Assembly: GCA_025355255.1 (NCBI GenBank)
Contig: JANYAA010000166.1
Span: 1-6,917 of the forward strand
Direction of reading: 5' to 3'
Source of the DNA: Chloroflexota bacterium
GTDB lineage: Bacteria > Chloroflexota > Limnocylindria > Limnocylindrales > CSP1-4
Length of the DNA: 6,917 nt
Position numbers and translations under genes: made by a program. Shown one piece after another: positions 1-5,445 of the stretch. Below the pieces are notes generated by a model. The model was given only the letters and a program-made list of their open reading frames with translations. It ran no database searches and was not told the origin of the DNA. The number at the start of each line of letters is the position of its first letter. Position 1 is the stretch's first letter.

Positions 1-1
1 G

Positions 2-1027
2 GACCGCCTGGCCCAGGCCACGCGCGAGGTCCGTTCGCTCGCGCGTGTGGACGCCAGGTGGGAGCCGTTGGCGACGCGTCTCGCGGGTCTGGAGGCCGAG
101 GTGGAGGACGCCGCACAGGAGGTGCGCGTTCTTGGCGATGCGGTAGAGCACGATCCGGCCGCTCTGGCGCGTCTGGAAGACCGGCTCGGCGGGATCCACC
201 GGCTCTTGCGCCGCTATGGTGATGACGAGGCCGCCGTGCTTGCCCATGCGGACCACGCCGCCGCTGAGGCGACGCGCTTGCGCGGCATGGAGGGCGAGCG
301 GGCTGCCCGCACGGCGGACGATCAGCGGCTGCTGGGCGAGGTTGCTGCAGCAGGCGCAGCGCTCACTGTCCTGCGGCGCTCGGCGGCTGCGGAGCTCGCC
401 CAGGCGGCGTCCGCAGTCTTGGCAGACATCGGTTTTCCCGCCGATTCGTTTGGGATCTCCGTGGAGCGGCGGGCCGCGGCGGGGCAGTGGTCGGTGATGG
501 TTGACGGTGATGCGGTGGGGTTTGACGCCGCAGGCCTCGACTCGGTGGTCTACACCTTCCGTCCCAACGCCGGCGAACCGCGCCGACCGCTGGCGAAGAT
601 CGCGTCGGGCGGCGAGCTCTCCCGTGTGGGGCTGGCGGTGCAGCAGGTGCTGGCACGCGTGGACCGAACGCCGACCCTCGTGTTTGACGAGATCGACAGC
701 GGGATCGGCGGCCGAAGTGCGGACCCCGTCGGCCGCAGCCTCTGGATCCTCGCCCGCACCCACCAGGTGCTCTGCGTCACGCACCTTCCGCAGATCGCCG
801 CGTATGCGGACGCCCACTACCGCATCGCCAAGCATGAGCGAGATGGCCGCACGGTCACCGACGTGGTGCGGCTTGACCAGGCTGGCCGAGAGGCGGAGCT
901 TGCCGCGATGCTTGGCGGGGCAGCAAGCGGTGATGCGGCACGGCTGTCGGCGCGCGAGCTGCTGGATCGAGCGCGCGGATGGGCCGAAACCCGGCAACGG
1001 GCGGACCCGGCAACGGCCCAGGGCTGA
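2..1027 (+). CDS. recN: DNA repair protein RecN, C-terminal part (5' truncated by window edge)
   Basis: RecN is a cytoplasmic SMC-like ATPase that gathers DNA ends early in double-strand break repair. The frame is open from base 2 with no start of its own, so the gene begins upstream. The 341 codons seen here are the C-terminal part of a protein usually about 550-570 residues long. The first ~120 residues are charged, Ala/Leu/Arg-rich coiled coil, including a RecN-like LEDRLGGIHRLLRRYG. The ATPase lobe follows. It has the ABC signature SGGELS at 605-622, Walker B LVFDEID at 677-697 with its catalytic Glu, the D-loop region SGIGGR, and the switch histidine in CVTHLPQIAA at 782. The Walker A half lies outside the window. 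The last ~45 residues are a variable tail. The stop is 11 nt before the preferred xerD start, suggesting cotranscription. The family call is secure; the GTG at 47 is only an internal codon. Confidence 0.95.
   Translation, partial: DRLAQATREVRSLARVDARWEPLATRLAGLEAEVEDAAQEVRVLGDAVEHDPAALARLEDRLGGIHRLLRRYGDDEAAVLAHADHAAAEATRLRGMEGERAARTADDQRLLGEVAAAGAALTVLRRSAAAELAQAASAVLADIGFPADSFGISVERRAAAGQWSVMVDGDAVGFDAAGLDSVVYTFRPNAGEPRRPLAKIASGGELSRVGLAVQQVLARVDRTPTLVFDEIDSGIGGRSADPVGRSLWILARTHQVLCVTHLPQIAAYADAHYRIAKHERDGRTVTDVVRLDQAGREAELAAMLGGAASGDAARLSARELLDRARGWAETRQRADPATAQG
989..1016 (+). repeat. Tandem 12-bp repeat forming two GCAA-loop hairpins
   Basis: The 12-mer ACCCGGCAACGG occurs at 989-1000 and again at 1005-1016, with a period of 16 nt. 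Each copy can fold as a small stem closed by a GCAA (GNRA) tetraloop: CCCG/CGGG (990-993 with 998-1001) in the first and CCG/CGG (1007-1009 with 1014-1016) in the second. An outer stem GGGCCG/CGGCCC (981-986 with 1014-1019) competes with the second hairpin. The repeat lies in the last recN codons. Because the period is not a multiple of three, the peptide is not repeated. There is no T-run, so it is not a classical terminator. Function is unknown; chance in GC-rich DNA is possible. Confidence 0.5.
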
Positions 1028-1038
1028 CCGGCCACCCC

Positions 1039-2001
1039 GTGAGCACGCCACGCGACGCGTTCAGCACCGCGATTGACGCGTATCTCTCGTTCCTGCGGAT
1101 CGAGCGCGGTCTGGCCGACGCCACGCTGCGGGCCTATGCGTCGGATCTTGACGACTTCGCCGCCAGTCGAGGCGCTGCGGCAGCCTGGGCTGACGGTCCG
1201 GACCTCGCCCGCCGGTATCTTGCCGCCAGAGCCCGTCGCGGCGCCGGGGCCGACGCCGGGCTCGCGCCCGCGAGCCTGCGCCGCCGCGCCGCCTGCATCC
1301 GCGGCTTCTACAAGTTCGCGTTCGGCGACGGGTTGATCACGGTGGATATCGCCTCCCGCCTGGATCTGCCGCGGCAGCAGCGCCTGCTCCCGGACACCCT
1401 GACCGTGGACGAGGTTGAGCGGCTTCTCGAGGCCTCCGGAGGCGCTCCCGGGACGGGGCACAGGCCCGCCACCAGCGATGGCCGCCGACTCCGCGACCGA
1501 GCGCTCCTCGAGCTGCTCTACGCATCCGGTCTCCGCGTCTCGGAGGCGCTGGGGCTCGACGTGGAGCACCTCCTTGTTGATGCAGGACTCGTCCGCGTCT
1601 TCGGGAAAGGCGGCAAGGAGCGTGTGGTCCCGGTTGGCGAGGTGGCGCTGGCGTGGCTGAGCAGGTACCTCAGCTGGCCGCGGCCGGCATGGCTGACTGC
1701 CGGTGATCGCCCCGATGGGGCAGGCACGCCGCTCTTCATAACCTCACGCGGTTCACGGATGCTCCGGACGCAGGCGTGGAGCATCGTCAAGGAGGCGGCG
1801 GCCGCTGCCGGGATCGACGCGCCGGTGTCGCCGCACACCCTCCGCCACTCGTTTGCGACGCACCTGCTCGAAGGCGGAGCGGACCTGCGGGTCGTTCAGG
1901 AGCTCCTCGGACATGCGACGATAGCGACCACGCAGCTCTACACGCATGTGACGGGGGAGCGAGTGCGCGAGGTCTATGCCCGGGCGCATCCACGGGCCTA
2001 A
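1039..2001 (+). CDS. xerD: Site-specific tyrosine recombinase, XerD-like
   Basis: Xer recombinases resolve chromosome dimers at the dif site near the terminus, working with the divisome translocase FtsK. With the GTG start at 1039 the protein has 320 residues. The N-terminal SAM-like DNA-binding domain covers about residues 5-95 (FLRIERGLADATLRAYASDL). The catalytic domain covers about 115-320. All six active-site residues are present: R166 (ASGLRVSEAL), K190 (FGKGGKER), H266 and R269 (HTLRHSF), H292 (LLGHA) and nucleophile Y301 (TTQLYTHV). Their spacing matches E. coli XerD except for a slightly longer K-to-H segment. The C-terminus ERVREVYARAHPRA is closer to XerD than XerC. An in-frame ATG at 979 would add 20 residues but lies inside recN and adds a Gly/Pro-rich stretch without family character. 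No strong ribosome-binding site precedes 1039, so translation may be coupled to recN, which stops 11 nt earlier. I saw no second Xer gene or dif site here. Confidence 0.93.
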   Translation: MSTPRDAFSTAIDAYLSFLRIERGLADATLRAYASDLDDFAASRGAAAAWADGPDLARRYLAARARRGAGADAGLAPASLRRRAACIRGFYKFAFGDGLITVDIASRLDLPRQQRLLPDTLTVDEVERLLEASGGAPGTGHRPATSDGRRLRDRALLELLYASGLRVSEALGLDVEHLLVDAGLVRVFGKGGKERVVPVGEVALAWLSRYLSWPRPAWLTAGDRPDGAGTPLFITSRGSRMLRTQAWSIVKEAAAAAGIDAPVSPHTLRHSFATHLLEGGADLRVVQELLGHATIATTQLYTHVTGERVREVYARAHPRA

Positions 2002-2003
2002 CG

Positions 2004-2009
2004 GGAGGT
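2004..2009 (+). promoter_or_regulatory. Ribosome binding site of the PH/SHOCT gene
   Basis: A perfect GGAGGT lies 7 nt before the ATG at 2017, just after the xerD stop at 1999-2001. It is the best Shine-Dalgarno sequence in the window and fixes the start of the downstream gene. It also suggests that this gene is translated independently of xerD and perhaps more strongly, even if they share a transcript. Confidence 0.8.
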
Positions 2010-2016
2010 CGAGGCG

Positions 2017-2739
2017 ATGAGCTACACCGACGGTCTTCTTGCCACGGGCGAGCGCATCATCCGCCGCGAGCACCAGCATCCGTTTGTGCTGATCTGGGGC
2101 AGCCGAGGCGGGATCTTGGGACTCATCCTCGCGCTCGCCATCCTGATCGTCAAGGCGGTTTCCGGCGGCACCGGCACCCTCTTCGACCTCCTTGGCTACC
2201 TCGCGCTCGCCCTCGTGGTCGTGGGTCTGCTGCTCATCGTGTGGAGCTGGCTGAAGTACCGCAGCGAAGAGTTCGTCGTCACCAATCGGCGGATCATCCA
2301 CGCCCGCGGTGTCATCAACAAGGAGGCCAGCGACTCCGCCCTCGAGAAGATCAACGACGCCAACCTCAAGGAATCCATCTTCGGGCGCATGTTCGGCTTC
2401 GGCGACCTGGAAGTGGACACCGCGTCGGAGGCGGGCATCGAGCGTCTGCGGATGCTGCGGGACCCCAAGGGCTACAAGATTGCCATGCTGGACGCGAAGC
2501 GTGAGCTCGAGATCGACGTGAACCGGTCCGCGTTCCCGGCCCCCCAGGCTCCCCAGGCTCCCCAGGCGCCGGTTGCACCCCCGGTCTATGCACCGCAGCC
2601 TGCTGCACCGGTCCACGACCACATGAGCAGCGACGAGGTTGCCTCGGCGGTGGACCGCCTGGGCGAACTGCGCGACAAGGGTCTGATCTCGCCCGAAGAG
2701 TTCGAGGCGAAGAAGAAGGAGCTGCTGGAGCGGCTCTAG
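2017..2739 (+). CDS. Membrane-anchored bacterial PH domain protein with C-terminal SHOCT domain
   Basis: This 240-residue protein has recognisable domains but no known specific function. A short cytosolic N-terminus is followed by two hydrophobic helices at about residues 32-48 and 56-79, forming a hairpin in the membrane. A bacterial PH (bPH2, YdbS-like) domain follows at about 81-160, with the hallmark VVTNRRIIHARGVI and later FGFGDLEVDTASEAG. A Pro/Ala/Gln linker at about 171-201 holds three Ala-Pro-Gln repeats. The last ~37 residues form a SHOCT domain (LGELRDKGLISPEEFEAKKK). In the family, SHOCT is a short C-terminal module of unclear role, often on membrane or stress-related proteins and thought to mediate oligomerisation. 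The gene sits between xerD and the M50 protease and is probably cotranscribed with xerD. It could be an envelope scaffold or sensor; that is inference. No residues suggest an enzyme. Confidence 0.85.
   Translation: MSYTDGLLATGERIIRREHQHPFVLIWGSRGGILGLILALAILIVKAVSGGTGTLFDLLGYLALALVVVGLLLIVWSWLKYRSEEFVVTNRRIIHARGVINKEASDSALEKINDANLKESIFGRMFGFGDLEVDTASEAGIERLRMLRDPKGYKIAMLDAKRELEIDVNRSAFPAPQAPQAPQAPVAPPVYAPQPAAPVHDHMSSDEVASAVDRLGELRDKGLISPEEFEAKKKELLERL
2539..2565 (+). repeat. Three in-frame 9-bp repeats encoding Ala-Pro-Gln
   Basis: Three consecutive units of GCYCCCCAG encode APQ-APQ-APQ at residues 175-183 of the PH/SHOCT protein, followed by a looser Ala/Pro/Val continuation. The second and third units are identical at DNA level and the first differs by one base (GCC for GCT). 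Such near-identical units can expand or contract by slippage, so linker length may vary between strains. Confidence 0.85.
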
Positions 2740-2744
2740 CCTTT

Positions 2745-2775
2745 CCTGGCCGGGGCATCGACGCGCCAGGCCCCG
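2745..2775 (+). other. Two competing short inverted repeats after the PH/SHOCT gene
   Basis: CCTGGC (2745-2750) pairs with GCCAGG (2765-2770), and CGGGGC (2751-2756) pairs with GCCCCG (2770-2775). The arms interleave, so only one stem can form at a time without a strained pseudoknot. The region lies 5 nt after the TAG stop at 2737-2739 and lacks a T-run. It may help end or protect the upstream transcript, but the evidence is base pairing alone in very GC-rich DNA. Confidence 0.3.
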
Positions 2776-2776
2776 T

Positions 2777-2802
2777 CGGCCGCGCCCGGGCGGCTGCGGC
2801 CG
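2777..2802 (+). terminator. GC-rich hairpin, possible terminator without a T-run
   Basis: CGGCCGC (2777-2783) and GCGGCCG (2796-2802) form a perfect 7-bp stem around a 12-nt loop, extendable by two G-T wobbles. The loop itself contains the palindrome GCCCGGGC. The hairpin sits 37 nt after the PH/SHOCT stop and directly before the candidate -10 box at 2804. It could mark the 3' end of the recN-xerD-PH/SHOCT unit. The lack of a T-tract weakens a standard intrinsic terminator call, and it could instead be an operator overlapping the promoter. Confidence 0.35.
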
Positions 2803-2803
2803 G

Positions 2804-2809
2804 TAGGAT
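2804..2809 (+). promoter_or_regulatory. Candidate -10 box for the M50-HD-scpAB-rluB operon
   Basis: TAGGAT fits the TANNNT pattern of a sigma-70 -10 element and stands out as the AT-richest spot in a GC-rich gap. It would start transcription around 2814-2817, leaving a leader of about 27 nt before the GTG at 2843. No TTGACA-like -35 is visible at the right distance; that position falls inside the 2777-2802 hairpin. Position at the only large gap before a long run of coupled genes supports the call. Confidence 0.4.
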
Positions 2810-2810
2810 A

Positions 2811-2838
2811 CGGGGGCGCTTGTTCATGCCCCCGAGGT
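2811..2838 (+). promoter_or_regulatory. Perfect inverted repeat and Shine-Dalgarno in the leader of the M50 gene
   Basis: CGGGGGC (2811-2817) and GCCCCCG (2828-2834) form a perfect 7-bp stem with a 10-nt loop. The 3' arm ends on the first base of GAGGT (2834-2838), the likely ribosome-binding site 4 nt before the GTG at 2843. If it is transcribed, the stem abuts the ribosome site. If it is not fully transcribed, it is a symmetric site placed where a repressor could sit on the promoter. Both readings are inference. Confidence 0.45.
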
Positions 2839-2842
2839 CCCC

Positions 2843-3478
2843 GTGTTCGATGTCGCCAATCTCCTGCCCAAGCTCATCGCGATCGCGGTGCTGCTGCTCG
2901 TGGGTTTTCCCGTCCACGAGTTCTCGCACGCGCTGGCCGCGTACTGGCAGGGGGACGCCATGGCCAAGGTGTATGGCCGGCTGACGCTCAACCCCGTTGC
3001 CCACTTTGACCCGGCGGGCGCCTTCATGGTCATCCTGTCTGTCTTGCTTGGGAACGGGATGATCCTTGGCTGGGCCAAGCCCACGCCCATCAATCCTCAG
3101 AACTTCCGTGATCGGCGAAACGGTGAGGTCATTGTGGCTCTCGCTGGGCCAGCGTCCAACTTGGTGATGGCCGTCGTGTTTGCGCTGGTGCTGCGCGTCA
3201 TGCTCGCCACCGGTGCAGCCCTGCCTGACTGGGTCTACTACGCGGTCTACTACCTTGTCGTCTTCAACGTCCTGCTGGGCATCTTCAACCTGTTGCCCGT
3301 GCCACCGCTGGACGGCTCCAATCTGCTCTACCGCTTCCTCTCGCCGCGCCAGGTGTGGCGGATCCGTCCCGTGCTGCAGCAGTACGGGCTGTTCATCCTC
3401 TTGGGGATCATCATCGTGTTGGGCGGGCCGCTGAGCCGGCTGATCGATGGGGTGATTAGTGTCCTGGTGGGGCTCTAA
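2843..3478 (+). CDS. Site-2 protease family (M50) zinc metalloprotease
   Basis: Site-2 proteases are membrane-embedded zinc enzymes that cut transmembrane helices of regulatory proteins. This 211-residue protein has a GTG start preceded by GAGGT. The first membrane helix carries the zinc motif HEFSH (H25, E26, H29). Next come the family marks LTLNPVAHFDPAG and GWAKPTPINPQNF, then ALAGPASNLVMA in a second core helix. The third zinc ligand is D157 in FNLLPVPPLDGS. Further hydrophobic helices fill the C-terminus. There is no PDZ domain and no CBS pair, so this is the small, minimal type (M50B, like those of Thermus and Clostridia). Its length is normal for that type and the catalytic set is complete. 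It is the first gene of the long operon, and its end overlaps the HD gene by 20 nt. The substrate is unknown. The PH/SHOCT membrane protein next door is a possible partner only by proximity. Confidence 0.92.
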   Translation: MFDVANLLPKLIAIAVLLLVGFPVHEFSHALAAYWQGDAMAKVYGRLTLNPVAHFDPAGAFMVILSVLLGNGMILGWAKPTPINPQNFRDRRNGEVIVALAGPASNLVMAVVFALVLRVMLATGAALPDWVYYAVYYLVVFNVLLGIFNLLPVPPLDGSNLLYRFLSPRQVWRIRPVLQQYGLFILLGIIIVLGGPLSRLIDGVISVLVGL

Positions 3479-3947
3479 GGCCAGACAGCTGCGCCAGCAT
3501 CTTCGGGCAAGGGTGCTGCCGCAGGAGCGAGCTGAACTGGCGGCATGGCTTCGTCCCTCGGAGTTGGCGCTGTATGACGCGATGCACCCGGCAGACCAGC
3601 GCCACGGTGTGGACGTTGTCGCCCACCTGCGCGCTGCAGGTGTGGGCGACCGCGACGTGCTGGCAGCGGGCTTGCTGCACGACTGCGGCAAGGGCGACAC
3701 AGGTCCGGGTCCGCGCGTGGCGTGGTCGCTCGGGGAGCGCTACGGGGCCTGGGTGGTGAGCGGGGCTTCCCGCGTGCCCCGTTGGGGCGCAGCGCTGGAG
3801 CGTTTGCGCACCCACGCTGCCCGGTCGGCAACCGCGCTGGAGCTCGCCGGTCTGTCGGTGCGAGCCGTAACGCTCGTGCGTGAGCAGGACGCCCCCAGCG
3901 ATCCAGAGTTTGGGGCTCGGTTTGCCGCCGCAGACGAGGCATGTTGA
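3459..3947 (+). CDS. Small HD-domain protein (putative phosphohydrolase)
   Basis: This 162-residue protein starts at a GTG inside the end of the M50 gene, with GGGGTGA (3449-3455) just upstream. HD-domain proteins are metal-dependent phosphohydrolases acting on nucleotides or phosphodiesters; the substrate here is unknown. Visible HD features are H49 (DQRHGVDVVAHL), the H74-D75 pair in AAGLLHDCGKG, and a late Asp, D159 (AAADE), which could complete the H-HD-D set. The middle (about 80-110) is divergent. The segment where relatives often carry a His-rich stretch reads THAARSATALELAG, and a second expected His near the end appears as LVREQDAPSDPE. Activity is therefore uncertain. The N-terminus is basic (KARQLRQHLRAR). 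It overlaps M50 by 20 nt and scpA by 7 nt, so it is probably translationally coupled to both. No later in-frame start suits the family better. Confidence 0.78.
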   Translation: MSWWGSKARQLRQHLRARVLPQERAELAAWLRPSELALYDAMHPADQRHGVDVVAHLRAAGVGDRDVLAAGLLHDCGKGDTGPGPRVAWSLGERYGAWVVSGASRVPRWGAALERLRTHAARSATALELAGLSVRAVTLVREQDAPSDPEFGARFAAADEAC

Positions 3948-4813
3948 GCGCGGACGGCGCTCCCGCCATCGCCTTTACGCAGGGCAAGCGCCCAGAGGCT
4001 GCGGCGCACGTCACGCTCGCCGCGTTTGACGGCCCGCTGGCCCTGCTGTTGGCGCTGATTGAAGCTCGCCGGCTCGATGTGCTCACCGTGCCGCTGGGCG
4101 CGCTGGCCGGCGCCTACCTGGACGCGCTTGCCCTGCTTGACGTTGACCGGATGGGGCACGTGTCCGCATTCATCTCGGTGGCGGGCCAGCTCATCCTCAT
4201 CAAGTCGCGGGCCCTGCTGCCCCGCCGCGGTCCTGAGATTCCCGGCGTGCTGGCCGACGAAGGGCTCGATCCGGAGGCGGAACTCCGCGCCCGCCTGATC
4301 GAGTACCGGGCGTACCGCGACGCAGGCGGCGCCCTGCTGCTGCACGCTGCCGAAATTGTGGGCCTCTACCACCGCGAGCAAGCCGCGTCGCGCGCTGCCG
4401 GGCTTGCTGGTGCGCGCCCAGATGCCGCGGCCCCGACCAGCGCCGCCGTCCTCGTCAAGGCGCTAGCGGGTATCGCAAGGCTTGCGCCCCCGCCTCCGCC
4501 CCCGCCAGAGACAATCCGTCGCAGCGTCACGATGGCTGCCCGCGCCGCCCTCATCCGCAGAGCGCTCGACGGGGCGCCGCTGGTGGTCCTGCAGGATCTG
4601 CTTCGGGGCGTTCGGGATCGCGTCGTGGTGGCCGTGACGTTTCTCGCGATGCTGGAGCTGGTGAAGCGGCGCGAAATCGTGGTGGAGCAGACTGAGCCGT
4701 TTGGGCCCATTACGGCGAGGCGGACGACGGCCGAAGAGCGGACAGCCGCAGGCGTCTCCGCTACCGTGGAGGACGACGCCCCGCTGGATGAGACCCTGGA
4801 GGACTTCGCATGA
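3941..4813 (+). CDS. scpA: Segregation and condensation protein A (kleisin)
   Basis: ScpA bridges the heads of the SMC dimer and, with ScpB, forms the condensin that compacts and separates chromosomes. The 290-residue protein shows the kleisin N-terminus AAFDGPLALLLALIEARRLDV, which binds the SMC neck. SAFISVAGQLILIKSRALLP and the helical segment AELRARLIEYRAYRDAG follow. The C-terminal winged helix is VAVTFLAMLELVKRREIVVEQ with FGPI, which contacts the SMC head. Between them lies a long Ala-rich linker with seven consecutive prolines (residues 183-189). An acidic tail of about 30 residues follows the winged helix, making the protein somewhat longer than the usual 250-270. The ATG at 3941 overlaps the HD stop (3945-3947); a TTG at 3944 is a less likely alternative start. 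The stop overlaps the scpB start as ATGA. No lesions were seen. Confidence 0.95.
   Translation: MLSADGAPAIAFTQGKRPEAAAHVTLAAFDGPLALLLALIEARRLDVLTVPLGALAGAYLDALALLDVDRMGHVSAFISVAGQLILIKSRALLPRRGPEIPGVLADEGLDPEAELRARLIEYRAYRDAGGALLLHAAEIVGLYHREQAASRAAGLAGARPDAAAPTSAAVLVKALAGIARLAPPPPPPPETIRRSVTMAARAALIRRALDGAPLVVLQDLLRGVRDRVVVAVTFLAMLELVKRREIVVEQTEPFGPITARRTTAEERTAAGVSATVEDDAPLDETLEDFA
4487..4507 (+). other. Run of seven proline codons in scpA
   Basis: Seven consecutive Pro codons (CCC, CCG, CCT, CCG, CCC, CCG, CCA) encode residues 183-189 of ScpA, in the linker before the C-terminal winged helix. Runs of three or more prolines slow ribosomes and depend on elongation factor EF-P. Mixed codon use argues that the protein sequence, not a DNA repeat, is what is kept. 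It may be only a stiff spacer. Confidence 0.8.
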
Positions 4814-5442
4814 CCGCGCCCGAGCCCGGCCAGGATGAAGCCGTCCTCCAGCCGCCCGAAGCTGACGCCGCCGATCCGCGCCCCGCGCCTGGCGAGCTGA
4901 CTGAGGCGCAGTTGGAGGCGTTGCTCTTCGTCGCCGAGAAGCCGCTCACGCGCCGCGAGATCGCGGCGGTGGCGGGTGTGGACCGGGCAACCGTCGACGA
5001 GCGTCTTGGCGATCTGGAGGTGTCCCTGGCCGATCGCGGGATACGGCTGGTGACCGCCGGTGACCGCGTCGAGCTTGCGACGGCCCCGGCGGCCGGGCGC
5101 ATCGTTGCGCGGTATGTCGGGGCGGACGCGGTGCGCATCTCGCCGGCCGCACTCGAGACGCTGGCCATCGTCGCGTATCGCCAGCCGGTCACGCGTGCCG
5201 TCATCGAGCGTGTCCGCGGCGTGGATTCCGACTACACCTTGCGGGCGCTGCTGCACCGGCGGCTTATCGTGGAGCTGGGGCGTTCAGACGCTCCGGGTCG
5301 CCCGATCATGTACGGCACGGGCTTTGAGTTTCTGGAGCGCTTTGGCCTGCTGTCTACGGATGAACTGCCGCCGCTGGACCTCGACATCGCCACCCGCCTG
5401 GTGGACGGGGATGCCGCCTCGCTCGCCGGCAGCGGGGCCTGA
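4810..5442 (+). CDS. scpB: Segregation and condensation protein B
   Basis: ScpB dimers bind the middle of ScpA and complete the SMC-ScpAB condensin. The 210-residue protein begins with about 28 Pro/Asp/Glu/Ala-rich, probably disordered residues, an extension not needed by the family. The first winged helix then starts at ELTEAQLEALLFVAEKPLT (from residue 29). The second contains the family signature ISPAALETLAIVAYRQPVTR (from residue 110). RGVDSDYTLRALLHRRLI and GRPIMYGTGFEFLERFGL follow, all standard ScpB sequence. The ATG overlaps the scpA TGA by 4 nt (ATGA), the usual arrangement for translational coupling and a 1:2 ScpA:ScpB supply. The stop is 3 nt before rluB. There is nothing aberrant and the start is well fixed. 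Confidence 0.96.
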   Translation: MTAPEPGQDEAVLQPPEADAADPRPAPGELTEAQLEALLFVAEKPLTRREIAAVAGVDRATVDERLGDLEVSLADRGIRLVTAGDRVELATAPAAGRIVARYVGADAVRISPAALETLAIVAYRQPVTRAVIERVRGVDSDYTLRALLHRRLIVELGRSDAPGRPIMYGTGFEFLERFGLLSTDELPPLDLDIATRLVDGDAASLAGSGA

Positions 5443-5445
5443 GCG

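Noticed and set aside
47..49. GTG at 47 as a true recN start
   Set aside because: The frame is open upstream to the window edge and the N-terminal ATPase half with Walker A is missing, so the gene is cut by the window.
979..1038. A longer xerD start at ATG 979
   Set aside because: It would overlap recN by 49 nt and add 20 Gly/Pro/Asn-rich residues that Xer proteins lack. GTG at 1039 gives the usual short lead into the SAM-like domain.
817..1569. A 250-codon open frame on the minus strand across recN and xerD
   Set aside because: It is antisense to conserved recN and xerD sequence, with no motif and no ribosome-binding site noticed.
1039..2001. The tyrosine recombinase as an integrase of a mobile element
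   Set aside because: The protein is full-length Xer type with an ERVREVYARAHPRA-like end, sits in a housekeeping neighbourhood, and has no flanking tRNA, att repeats or phage genes.
2745..2775. An H-type pseudoknot or riboswitch after the PH/SHOCT gene
   Set aside because: The two stems interleave but leave no nucleotide to cross the second stem, so the knot is sterically unlikely. No known riboswitch core was recognised.
2366..3700. A 444-codon open frame on the minus strand
   Set aside because: It lies antisense to three well-supported genes (PH/SHOCT, M50, HD). Its peptide is low-complexity His/Gln/Arg/Pro-rich with no family motif. Long antisense frames are expected in high-GC coding DNA.
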